A stretch of DNA of 64,000 nt from DATAOG01 sp963757395 (GTDB lineage: Bacteria; Pseudomonadota; Alphaproteobacteria; Geminicoccales; Geminicoccaceae). Shown in pieces: positions 18,122 through 26,824 of the stretch. Position numbers and translations under genes: made by a program. Location: contig CAVWRK010000009.1 in the NCBI GenBank assembly GCA_963757395.1, positions 186,001 to 250,000 on the forward strand, read 5' to 3'. How positions within the stretch are numbered: position 1 is the first letter of the stretch; every line of letters begins with the position of its first letter. Under the pieces are notes generated by a model, which saw nothing but the letters and a program-made list of their open reading frames with translations, was not told where the DNA came from and searched no databases.

Positions 18122-20623
18122 TCAGAAGGTCTTGAGGAAGGCGATCAGCGCGCGCTTGTCGGCATCGCTCAGCCCCGGCTCCTCGGCGAATTTGTCGGTG
18201 CCGAAGTAATGGCCGCGATTGACCACATAGTCGGGGCAGACGCTCAGCCCGTAGAGCTGGTGGCCCAGCGGGGTGAAGATGTCGCTGGCCAGCTTGTCCT
18301 TTTCCGCCTGCTGTTTCGGGTCCGTGGCCGGATCGTTGATGTCGGCCGGCATCGCCGCGAGATCGTGGCGCAGCCGCAGCCCGAGGCCGAGCAGCGTCCA
18401 ACCGCGCGAGAGGTCGGCCACGAGGCCCTTCTCTTCCGGGATCGGATCGAAGTTGCCCAAGAGGTCCACCGGCGTGCCCTTCGGGATCGGTCCGAGCCGC
18501 AGGTTGCCGTCATCGTCGAAAGCGCCGGGCAGCAGCCAGTTGAGCGGTCCCCTCAGCGAGGTCACGACGCCTGGCAGGAACCCGGCCGGCACCTTGACCC
18601 AGCTGGTTGCCGTGGTGCGCTGGATCAGGCCGACGCCCTTGTCGCCGAGCACGTCGTCCGGCGTGCGCTTCTCCGGCCACAACATCTGTTCGATGCTCTT
18701 CTGGAACACTTGCATGCGCGCGGCGATCGACGGGTCCTCATTGAACGGGCCGACCGTGTTATTCAGCAGGAACGGTGCCGTCGACCACAGGCTGATCAAC
18801 GACGGCGGCCGCGTGTAGCCACGCCCGCCGGCTGGCAAGGTGACCTGGCGATCCTCGCCGGTGAACGGATCCCGCACCGTGACGTCACCGACCGACGGCA
18901 GGTCCTTGTAGCTCTGCGAGGAGAAATTGTCCCAGATATTGCCGGCCAGCGCATTGCGCGCGAGCGGGCTGCAGGCATTGGTCTGCAACAGCGTCACCGG
19001 CACGCGGAACTCGGTCGACAGGAAGTTGTCGGTGAGGAAATTCGGGTCCTTGACGATCTTCAGCATCTCCTGCTTGAACTCGTCGGTCTTGGTCCAGGCC
19101 CAGTACTTGTTCCAGCAGCTCAGATAGTCCGGCCCGTTGCAGGTCTCGGCGCCCGGGCCCGCCATGCCCACGACCGGATGCGGCAGCTTGCTGGAATGGC
19201 AGCGCGCGCAACGCTCGGCGAACACCGTCTTGCCGCGATCGAGCGTCGCCGCGTCGTCGTTCAAATAACGATCGCGCTCGGCCGGCGGCAGGTCGGCCAG
19301 CCGGTCGGGCTGGCCCGCCGCCAGCAGGAACTGCGCCATGTCGAAGGTCTGCTGCTCGGTCGCCTGCCAGTAGACGGAGTTGCGTTCGGCGTCGGCGATC
19401 CGGATCGGGGTGAACCGCTTGACGCTGACGAACGGGCGGAAGTGCAGCAGCCACTCCTCGCCGAACAGACCGATATTGAGATAGACGCGGTTGAGCGCGC
19501 CGAGCGCGCCGACCGAATCCGAGCCGTCCTTCAGCACCCGCGGCGTGTAGACCCGGGGCTTCTTGTAGAACTCGGTGAACGGACCGGAGCTGACGAAATC
19601 GTTGAACTGCTTGTTGTCAAGCTGCCCGCCGGTCAGCAATTCATGGCCGAACGGCAGCGACTGCTGCAACCGCGGGCCGAACGCGTAGATCGCGTTCATC
19701 GTGCGCGGATTGACGATGCTGTCGGAAGACACGAGCGAGGTGTCGAGCGCGCCCGGCTGATAGGCATGCAGCAACTGGAAGATGAAGTTTGACTTGTCGG
19801 CGCTCCAGACGAACACGTTGTCGAACCAGAAATATTGGGCGCCGACGGTCGAGTTCAGATTCGACCATTCCGGGTTCTCGGGATCGGCCGGCGGGTTGGT
19901 CGGGCTGGGTCCGACATGGCAGAAGCCGCAGGCCACGCCGACCCGGTACGGCCGCACCAGGTCCGGCTGCTCATAGTAGCTGGGATCGTCGTAGTAGCGT
20001 TTGGCATCCCAGCGCTTGCGCGCCGCCTCGTCGAAATCCGGATTGGGGAACAGCCGCAGCCCGACGATCCCGGTCGGCTCGCCGTAGTAGGAGCCGACCG
20101 GCAGCACGTCGCTGCCGCGCGCGCCGATCTTCACGCCCGGGTATTTGGCTGCATCCGCGAACGGATCGGGCGGGCAGTCGGGCCGGCGCTGGTCGAGCCA
20201 GAGGCCGAAGTGTTCGGGGTCGGGCTTGGTCGGCGTCTCGAAGCAGGGCTCGTTGATGAGACCGAAATGGTGCCAGCGGGTGTCGCGGCTGTACGGCAAG
20301 CCGGGGGCCGAGGAGATCGTCTTCAACAGATCGAACGTGCCGAACGATTTCTTGATCAGCACGTCCCAGAACCGGTCGTTGCCGCCGGTCCAGACGAGCC
20401 ACATGTTGCGGCCCTTCGTCTGCGCCTCGTTCAGCGCCACGCCGCCGTCCATCGCCTCGAAATACTTGTCGTCGGCGGCCGGAAACGAAGCCACGGTGCG
20501 CTGCGCGCGCATCGCTTCGTCCTGCACATGCCCGGCCTGCGGCCCGCTGGTGCGCAGCAGCAGGAACGCCGCGATGCCGAGCACCACCAGCCCCGCAAGG
20601 ATCCACCGGAACCGCCGCATCAT
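18122..20623 (-). CDS. Membrane-anchored two-haem c-type cytochrome (833 aa)
   Basis: An N-terminal membrane anchor (about residues 5-24) and a large periplasmic part with two haem sites, CGFCH (around residue 235) and CARCH (around 475). The second half has LWSTAPFLLNNTVGPF, like the APYLHNGSVPT motif of the two cytochromes at 24910 and 26824, so the three are related. Intact, and much longer than the other two. It is followed 12 bases later by the GMC gene on the same strand, so it may accept electrons from GMC. I recognise the MauG/RoxA-like diheme type only loosely. Confidence 0.82.
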   Translation of the reverse strand: MMRRFRWILAGLVVLGIAAFLLLRTSGPQAGHVQDEAMRAQRTVASFPAADDKYFEAMDGGVALNEAQTKGRNMWLVWTGGNDRFWDVLIKKSFGTFDLLKTISSAPGLPYSRDTRWHHFGLINEPCFETPTKPDPEHFGLWLDQRRPDCPPDPFADAAKYPGVKIGARGSDVLPVGSYYGEPTGIVGLRLFPNPDFDEAARKRWDAKRYYDDPSYYEQPDLVRPYRVGVACGFCHVGPSPTNPPADPENPEWSNLNSTVGAQYFWFDNVFVWSADKSNFIFQLLHAYQPGALDTSLVSSDSIVNPRTMNAIYAFGPRLQQSLPFGHELLTGGQLDNKQFNDFVSSGPFTEFYKKPRVYTPRVLKDGSDSVGALGALNRVYLNIGLFGEEWLLHFRPFVSVKRFTPIRIADAERNSVYWQATEQQTFDMAQFLLAAGQPDRLADLPPAERDRYLNDDAATLDRGKTVFAERCARCHSSKLPHPVVGMAGPGAETCNGPDYLSCWNKYWAWTKTDEFKQEMLKIVKDPNFLTDNFLSTEFRVPVTLLQTNACSPLARNALAGNIWDNFSSQSYKDLPSVGDVTVRDPFTGEDRQVTLPAGGRGYTRPPSLISLWSTAPFLLNNTVGPFNEDPSIAARMQVFQKSIEQMLWPEKRTPDDVLGDKGVGLIQRTTATSWVKVPAGFLPGVVTSLRGPLNWLLPGAFDDDGNLRLGPIPKGTPVDLLGNFDPIPEEKGLVADLSRGWTLLGLGLRLRHDLAAMPADINDPATDPKQQAEKDKLASDIFTPLGHQLYGLSVCPDYVVNRGHYFGTDKFAEEPGLSDADKRALIAFLKTF

Positions 20624-20832
20624 CTTCCCCCGCTGTTGGCCGATTTCACGTTTGATTCACGCAATATGGGCGATTGGCCAACAGTCACGGCAGATCAACC
20701 TAGCAACAACGCACGACGGTAACCTCGAGCAGCACGGCTGTCAAAACCATTGATGGGTTCACAAACTCATGTGAGCCGCCGATTACGCTGATCTTCGTTG
20801 CGAGGTCCACGCAACGCCGTCATACTCGCGGC
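20624..20832. promoter_or_regulatory. Divergent control region with 9-bp inverted repeat
   Basis: A 209-base spacer between the divergent cytochrome and patatin genes, more A/T-rich than its surroundings. It contains a perfect inverted repeat CTGTTGGCC (20633-20641) and GGCCAACAG (20676-20684), 34 bases apart and closest to the cytochrome start, a candidate operator for coordinated control. No regulator gene lies in the cluster. Confidence 0.55.
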
Positions 20833-23547
20833 ATGATCGGGAGGCGATCGCAAGAGCATCCGCCCGAGCCACGTCCGGTTTCGACGCTGGCCGGTGTGTT
20901 GTGGCAGGAATTCTCTGTCATCCACGACAAGGCGCGCGTGCCGGTTGGCGGCCAGGATCCCGACACCTCGTTGCAGGCCTATCTCGCTGCCGCATTGGAG
21001 CACGAGCAGGCGGCGCTGTGCCTGTCCGGCGGCGGCATCCGCAGCGCCGCCTTCTCGCTCGGCGTGCTGCAGGCGCTGGCACGGCTGAAGCTGCTGACCG
21101 GGTTTCATTACCTCTCGCTGGTGTCCGGCGGCAGCTATATCGGCGGCTGGCTCACCGCGCTGCTGCACGAGCATGGCGGCGACGCGGCGAAGGTGCAGGA
21201 CCTGCTCGGGGCCGACGAGGCGCCGCCCGAGCTGCACCAGTTACGCCACTATACCAATTTCCTCGCGCCGCGGCCGGGCGTGGCCTCGCCCGATACCTGG
21301 ACCGGGATCGTGCTCTGGATCCGCAACGTCCTGGTCAACTGGATGATCTTCCTGCCGGCGCTGTTCGCGCTGGCGCTGCTGCCGGGTCTCTACACCGGCC
21401 TGCTGACGGCGGTCGGTCCCGGCTGGAGCTGGCCTCTGCTGTTGATCGCGCTGCTCGGGCTGGGCCTTGGTGTCTACGACGGCGCGCAACGTCTGCCGAG
21501 CCGGACCGCCGCCGAGACAATTCCGCCCGAACGCGAAGCCGGGCTGGTGCGCTGGGGCGTGGTGCTGCCGCTGATGCTGTGGTCGACCCTGGTGCCGCTG
21601 GTCGCCGCGCCCTGGCTGCGCCAGGTGATGCCGGAGGACGCGGTGCTGGGCGACGTGATCCCGCCGCTCGGCTTCGTGGTGATGGAACTGGCCTACCTCA
21701 TCGCCACGCTGCGCGCGGGCGACGACGACCGCCGCATGTTCTGGCGCAATTTTCCCTGGTGGACGCTCGCGGCGCTGATCGCCTCCGGCGTGCTGTGGCT
21801 GGCGCTCGATCTCGCGATCGGCGTCGACATGCGCATCGTCGCCGTGCTCGGCCCCCTGGTGGTGACGCTCGCGCATCTGGTGCTGTCACTGGTCTATGTC
21901 GCGCTGCGGCCAGAGGCGTTTCGTGACGATCTCGACCGCGAATGGCTGGCGCGGCTGAGCGGCGAGAAGGTGATCCCAGCGCTGCTCTGGGCGGTGTTTG
22001 CGGCGGTGTGCCTGTGGCTGCCGGTGCTGGTGTTCGATCGAGCTTCCGCCACCCTGTCCCTCCTGACCAGCACGTTCGGCGTGCTGACCGGCCCGCTTGC
22101 CGCCTATCTCGGCAAGACCGCCACGAGCGGGTCTGACGGCGGCAAGCCGGGCGGCGGGCTCATGCCGTCCATGACCCTGATCATCAACATCTTCGCGGCG
22201 GTGTTCGCCGCCGCCCTGTTCATGCTGCTCGCCAGGCTCGGCGCCGTCCTGTCCGCTGACCGGTGGCCAGGCTATCTGGTGCTCCTGGTGATTGCCGTGC
22301 CGCTCGCCCTGGCGCTGGGAAAGCGCATCAACGTCAACCGCTTCTCGATGCACGCGGTGTACCGCACCCGGCTGGTGCGGGCCTTCCTCGGCTCGGCCCG
22401 CCGCCAGCGGGCGCCGGAGGGGTTCACCGGCATCGACCCGCACGACAATCCGCGCATGACCGACATGGCAGCGCACGACGGGACGGCGCGCCGGCTGTTT
22501 CCGGTGGTCAACGTCACGCTCAACCTGAGCGCGTCGCGCAACACCGCCTGGACCGAGCGCAAGGGCGAAAGCTTCAGCATCACCCCGATCGGCTGCGGCG
22601 CCGCGTTCCTGCACCGGCAGGAGGATGCGGCGGCGGGCCTGCCGGCGCGCGGCGCCTATGTGCCCACCGCGAAGTATGCCGGCAACGAGAAGGAAATTGG
22701 CCCGCGCGACCCCGGCCGCGGGCTGACCTTGGGCACGGCGATCACGCTGTCCGGCGCGGCGGCCAGCCCGAACATGGGGTACCGGACCTCGCCGGCGACC
22801 GCCTTCCTGATGACGCTGTTCAACGTGCGGCTCGGCGCCTGGCTGCCGAACCCGGCGCGCGCGTCGGCGCGGGAACTGAGCCGCGCCAAGCCGCCCAACG
22901 CGCTGGTGACGCTGACGCGCGAGCTGCTCGGCCTGTCGAGCGACCGCGGCGGCGCGGTCTATCTGAGCGACGGCGGGCATTTCGAAAATCTGGGTCTCTA
23001 CGAGATGGTCCGCCGACGCTGCCGCTACATCGTCGTGGTCGACGCCAGCGCGAACTCGCAGACGGCGTTCGAGGATCTTGGCAACGCCGTGCGCAAGATC
23101 CGTATCGACCTCGATGTCGACATCAAATTCGACCCGCCGGTCGGCATCGGCTCGCGCACCGCGCCCTTGAAGCCGTTCCGCTGCTTCGCCTATGGGCGGA
23201 TCCACTACCCGAACAGCTCGATCGAAGGCGAGCTGCTGTACCTGAAATCCGCGGACATGCCCGACACGCCCATGGATGTGCGGGCCTATCGCAACCTGAA
23301 CGCGCTGTTCCCGCATCAGCCCACCAGCGACGAGTTCTACAGCGAGAGCCAGTTCGAGAGCTATCGCCGGCTCGGCCAGTCGGAGGCCGAGGCCATGGCA
23401 CTGCAGGCCGACACCATCGCCGGCTTCTTCCGCGATGCCAGGCAAAGCCTATTGGGAATCGCCACGCCCGCGGCTGGCGCACCGCCGGACCCGCCCCGGC
23501 CGCGCAACGTCCCGCGCCCGCGCCGGGCGAGAGGAGGGGGGGAATGA
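20833..23547 (+). CDS. Multi-spanning patatin-like phospholipase
   Basis: 904 residues. The N-terminal catalytic part has the oxyanion motif CLSGGGIRSAAFSLGVLQAL (around residue 57) and the nucleophile region LVSGGSYIGGW; the classical GxSxG is replaced by VSGGS, as in cytosolic phospholipase A2-like enzymes. A long central part contains about eight membrane segments (roughly residues 160-500). The C-terminal part has the second dyad motif YLSDGGHFENLGLYE with the catalytic Asp. A lipase built into the inner membrane is implied. It heads a five-gene operon; the next gene starts one base after its stop. Confidence 0.83.
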   Translation: MIGRRSQEHPPEPRPVSTLAGVLWQEFSVIHDKARVPVGGQDPDTSLQAYLAAALEHEQAALCLSGGGIRSAAFSLGVLQALARLKLLTGFHYLSLVSGGSYIGGWLTALLHEHGGDAAKVQDLLGADEAPPELHQLRHYTNFLAPRPGVASPDTWTGIVLWIRNVLVNWMIFLPALFALALLPGLYTGLLTAVGPGWSWPLLLIALLGLGLGVYDGAQRLPSRTAAETIPPEREAGLVRWGVVLPLMLWSTLVPLVAAPWLRQVMPEDAVLGDVIPPLGFVVMELAYLIATLRAGDDDRRMFWRNFPWWTLAALIASGVLWLALDLAIGVDMRIVAVLGPLVVTLAHLVLSLVYVALRPEAFRDDLDREWLARLSGEKVIPALLWAVFAAVCLWLPVLVFDRASATLSLLTSTFGVLTGPLAAYLGKTATSGSDGGKPGGGLMPSMTLIINIFAAVFAAALFMLLARLGAVLSADRWPGYLVLLVIAVPLALALGKRINVNRFSMHAVYRTRLVRAFLGSARRQRAPEGFTGIDPHDNPRMTDMAAHDGTARRLFPVVNVTLNLSASRNTAWTERKGESFSITPIGCGAAFLHRQEDAAAGLPARGAYVPTAKYAGNEKEIGPRDPGRGLTLGTAITLSGAAASPNMGYRTSPATAFLMTLFNVRLGAWLPNPARASARELSRAKPPNALVTLTRELLGLSSDRGGAVYLSDGGHFENLGLYEMVRRRCRYIVVVDASANSQTAFEDLGNAVRKIRIDLDVDIKFDPPVGIGSRTAPLKPFRCFAYGRIHYPNSSIEGELLYLKSADMPDTPMDVRAYRNLNALFPHQPTSDEFYSESQFESYRRLGQSEAEAMALQADTIAGFFRDARQSLLGIATPAAGAPPDPPRPRNVPRPRRARGGGE

Positions 23548-23548
23548 G

Positions 23549-24913
23549 ATGACCATCGACGTGATCTTCCAGCCGCTCAACCTCGGCAAGCTGACGATCA
23601 AGAACCGCATCCTGCGGTCCAACATCTCGGGCCGCTGGGACAACGAAGATGGCTCGGGCACTCAGACCCGCATCAATTGGGAAACGAAATTCGCGCGCGG
23701 CGGCATCGGCGGCATCATCTCGTCCTACGTGCCGGTGACCATGCATGGGCGCATCCTGGCGAACTACGCGACCATCCACACCGACGAGTACATTCCGTTC
23801 TGGCGCAAGCTGGGCCAGGCGGTGCACGCCTACGACTGCAAATACATCATGCAGCTCAGTCATTCCGGGCGGCAGCAGGACATGCCGGGCCTGTCGAACG
23901 AGCACCGGGTGGCGCTGAGCTCCACCAGCCGCAAGGAATCGTTGCACGGCTTCCCCTGCCAGGCCATGACGACCGCGCAGGTGAAGGAGACGATCGCCGC
24001 CTTCGCCGAGGGCGCGCGCCGCGCCCGCGAGGCCGGGCTGGACGGGGTCGAGCTGCACGGCGCCAACGGCTATCTGATCACGCAGTTCCTCAGCTCAGGC
24101 ATCAACGACCGCAAGGATGAGTACGGCGGCAGTCTGGAGAACCGTGCCCGCTTCCTGTTGGACATCGTCGATGCGATCCGCGCCATGGTCGGGTACGATT
24201 TCCACCTCCAGGTCAAGATCAGCGCCATCGACTACAACAACGTCGTGCCGTGGGAAGGCCGCGGCAACACCTTGCAGGAGAGCATCCAGATCTGCAAATG
24301 GGTCGAGGAGCACGGCGCCGACGCTCTGCATGTCTCGTTGGGCAGCCTGTTCCCGCACCCGCTCAACCCGCCCGGCGGCTTTGCCTTCGAGACGATCACG
24401 CGCAACTACGATGCGATGCTGTCCAGCGGGACGCGCACGCTGCGCAACTACTTCCTGTTCCGCTACCGCGTGCTGCGGCCGATCTTCTACCTGATCTGGT
24501 TCCGCCAGAAATGGGGCAAGCCGGTGGAGGGCGTCGGGGCCGAATCCGCGCGCGCGATCAAGCGCGCCGTGTCGATCCCGGTGATCAGCACCGGCGGCTG
24601 GCAGCATGCCAGCATGATCGCCGATCACATCCAGCGCGGCGATTTCGATGCGGTGTCGATGGCCCGCGCGCTGGTGGCCAACCATGACCTGCTGGACTAC
24701 TGGCGCGCCGGCAAGGACGTCCCGGACCGGCCCTGCACCCATTGCAACAAATGCCTGCTCAACGCGCCGAAGCACCCGCTCGGCTGCTATGAGCTGAGCC
24801 GCTTCCCCAACTACCAGGCGATGGTCGACGAGATCTGTTCGGTCTACCACGAGACGCCGCCGCCAATGGCCGCGGCCGTGGCCATCGCCGCGCCGAAAGG
24901 GAGCACGCCATGA
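23549..24913 (+). CDS. Old-yellow-enzyme-family NADH:flavin oxidoreductase with Fe-S cysteines
   Basis: 454 residues from ATG 23549, with a GAGGAGGGGG ribosome-binding site inside the end of the patatin gene. An FMN TIM barrel (FQPLNLGKLTIKNRILRS, YIMQLSHSGRQ, GVELHGANGYLITQFLS) is followed by CTHCNKCLLN and a later Cys, the 4Fe-4S ligand pattern of 2,4-dienoyl-CoA-reductase-type enzymes. The second FAD/NAD module of the long forms is missing. Such enzymes reduce activated C=C bonds, for example in unsaturated lipid aldehydes or ketones. Its stop overlaps the next ATG. Confidence 0.87.
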   Translation: MTIDVIFQPLNLGKLTIKNRILRSNISGRWDNEDGSGTQTRINWETKFARGGIGGIISSYVPVTMHGRILANYATIHTDEYIPFWRKLGQAVHAYDCKYIMQLSHSGRQQDMPGLSNEHRVALSSTSRKESLHGFPCQAMTTAQVKETIAAFAEGARRAREAGLDGVELHGANGYLITQFLSSGINDRKDEYGGSLENRARFLLDIVDAIRAMVGYDFHLQVKISAIDYNNVVPWEGRGNTLQESIQICKWVEEHGADALHVSLGSLFPHPLNPPGGFAFETITRNYDAMLSSGTRTLRNYFLFRYRVLRPIFYLIWFRQKWGKPVEGVGAESARAIKRAVSIPVISTGGWQHASMIADHIQRGDFDAVSMARALVANHDLLDYWRAGKDVPDRPCTHCNKCLLNAPKHPLGCYELSRFPNYQAMVDEICSVYHETPPPMAAAVAIAAPKGSTP

Positions 24914-26385
24914 CCACTGGCCGCAACGATCTGACCGCCGTCGACTACGTCGAGCGCGCCGAGAGCCGCAAGGGCATCATCGCGCTCGGCGTGATCGTGG
25001 TGCTGGCGGTGATCACGCTGTCCTTCGTGCTGCAGATCTCGCGGATCAACCGGCCGGTCGACTATGCGAACGACGAGATGTATTTCCGCTACGGCTCGAT
25101 CGGCAGCGACGTCGAAGGCGTGCCGTACTGGATCTTCCGCGTCATGCCCGAGATCTGTCCGACCGACCTGTCCGGCGGCTATGCCAGTCTCGGGGTGATC
25201 CAGGAGCCCGGCATGCTGACGCCGATCGGCTTCTCGCTGCGCCGTGTCGGGCCGGTCGACATCGTCGGGCCGAACTGTGCGCTGTGCCACACCGCCTCGG
25301 TGCGCGCGACGCCGGCCTCGGAGCCGATGATCCTCACCACCGGACCGGCGCATCAGCTCAATCTGATGGGCTACTTCAAGTTCCTGTTCGCCTGCGGCCG
25401 CAGCCCGAACTTCACCGCCGGCAACGTGCTGAGCGCGATCGGCAAATACACCTCCTTGAGCTGGGCAGACCGGATCACCTATCGCTTCATCATCATGCCG
25501 CGGCTGCGCAAGGCGCTGGCCGAGAAGGGGGCGAAGTTCAATTCGATCGTCGCCGACCGGCCGGACTGGGGCCCTGGCCGGGTGGACACCTTCAACCCGT
25601 ACAAGGTGCTGGTGTTCAACCTCAGCATGAAGGACGACCACTCGATCGGGACCGCCCGCTTCATGTCGGTGTGGAACCAGGCCGAGCAGGAGGGGATCTG
25701 GCATCACTGGGACGGCAACAACGATTCGCTCGACGAACGCAACCTCAGTGCCGCGATCGGCGCCGGTGTGACGCTGAACCCGCCGAGCTTCGACTTCGCC
25801 GGGCTGGAGCGGATCAAGGATTGGCTGCTCTACCACCAGCCGCCGCGCTACCCGTTCCCGATCGACATGGCGCTGGCCGCCACCGGCAAGCCGATCTACC
25901 AGAGGCTGTGCGCGTCCTGCCACGATCCGTCGGGTGAGCATTTCGGCACCGCGATGCCGCTGGCCAGGATCGGCACCGACCCCGAGCGCAGCCTCGCGTT
26001 CGACAAGGCGATGGCGGCGCGCATGAACACGATCGGCGCCGGCTATCCCTGGGCGTTCCATCGGTTCCGCTCGACGGGCGGCTATGCCAACCACTCGCTG
26101 GAAGGGATCTGGCTGCGCGCACCCTATTTGCACAACGGCTCGGTGCCGACGCTGGATGACATGCTGAAGCCGCCCGAGCAGCGGCCGGTGACGTTCTATG
26201 CCGGCGACGACGTCTATGACCAGGTGCATGTCGGCTTTGTCAGCGACGTGCCAGCCAACGGCGACCGCAAGTTCATCGAGTTCGATACGCGCGAGAAGGG
26301 CAACTCCAATGCCGGCCATGTCTACGGTGCCATGCTGTCGGATCAGGATCGGCGGGCGCTCCTCGAATACTTGAAGACGCTTTAG
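24910..26385 (+). CDS. Membrane-anchored diheme c-type cytochrome (491 aa)
   Basis: An N-terminal anchor (about residues 22-43), then haem sites CALCH (around residue 123) and CASCH (around 335). The C-terminal half has WLRAPYLHNGSVPTLDDML and HVGFVSDVP, motifs shared with the 26824 gene and, as I recall, with RoxA/MauG-like diheme oxygenases and peroxidases. In that family one haem binds O2 or peroxide and the other transfers electrons. ATGA overlap with the OYE gene shows co-translation. Intact. Assignment to a RoxA-like oxygenase is inference. Confidence 0.83.
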   Translation: MTTGRNDLTAVDYVERAESRKGIIALGVIVVLAVITLSFVLQISRINRPVDYANDEMYFRYGSIGSDVEGVPYWIFRVMPEICPTDLSGGYASLGVIQEPGMLTPIGFSLRRVGPVDIVGPNCALCHTASVRATPASEPMILTTGPAHQLNLMGYFKFLFACGRSPNFTAGNVLSAIGKYTSLSWADRITYRFIIMPRLRKALAEKGAKFNSIVADRPDWGPGRVDTFNPYKVLVFNLSMKDDHSIGTARFMSVWNQAEQEGIWHHWDGNNDSLDERNLSAAIGAGVTLNPPSFDFAGLERIKDWLLYHQPPRYPFPIDMALAATGKPIYQRLCASCHDPSGEHFGTAMPLARIGTDPERSLAFDKAMAARMNTIGAGYPWAFHRFRSTGGYANHSLEGIWLRAPYLHNGSVPTLDDMLKPPEQRPVTFYAGDDVYDQVHVGFVSDVPANGDRKFIEFDTREKGNSNAGHVYGAMLSDQDRRALLEYLKTL

Positions 26386-26409
26386 GTACACAGGCAGGGA
26401 CAAGGGTCC

Positions 26410-26824
26410 ATGTGCACCAATCTCCGGCTGTTCACCATCGTCGTCTGGCTGGGCGTGCTCGCGAACTGGGCGTTCGCGGTCTGGGCCATCTTCTTCAACA
26501 CCGCGTCACTGCTGGACCTGTTCCGGCTGGGCACGGTCGAAATCGACGGTGTGGATCTATAACTACTCGATCCTGCTGACGATCCTGAGCTGCTTCTACA
26601 TCCCGGCGGCGCACAACCCGTTTCGCTACCGGGCGAATGCCTGGCTCCTGATCATCGGGCGCCTGGTCCCGGCCAGCACCTTCTTCATCGGCGTCGCCAC
26701 GGGCTACATGCCGGCCGGCTTCGCGCGACTGGGAATCGGTGACGCGACCTTCGGCATCATCGAGCTCATCCTGCTGGTCCGGCTGCTGCGGGATGCGGAG
26801 AACGTCGTTCCCGCGCCGGCCTGA
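26410..26824 (+). CDS. Small four-helix membrane protein, frameshifted
   Basis: Starting at ATG 26410, the frame encodes MCTNLRLFTIVVWLGVLANW and stops at 26559-26561. From about 26549 a second frame continues with VWIYNYSILLTILSCFYIPAA and two more hydrophobic segments. Removing one base in GGTGTGG joins them into about 137 residues with four membrane helices. It lies between two cytochrome genes and overlaps the second (TGATG), so it is probably a membrane partner of the cytochromes. No family recognised. Confidence 0.68.

Noticed and set aside
16292..19792. A 1166-codon open frame on the plus strand
   Set aside because: It is antisense to the GMC and cytochrome genes, which carry FAD and CxxCH motifs; the plus-strand protein is Arg/Gln/Ala-rich with no motif.
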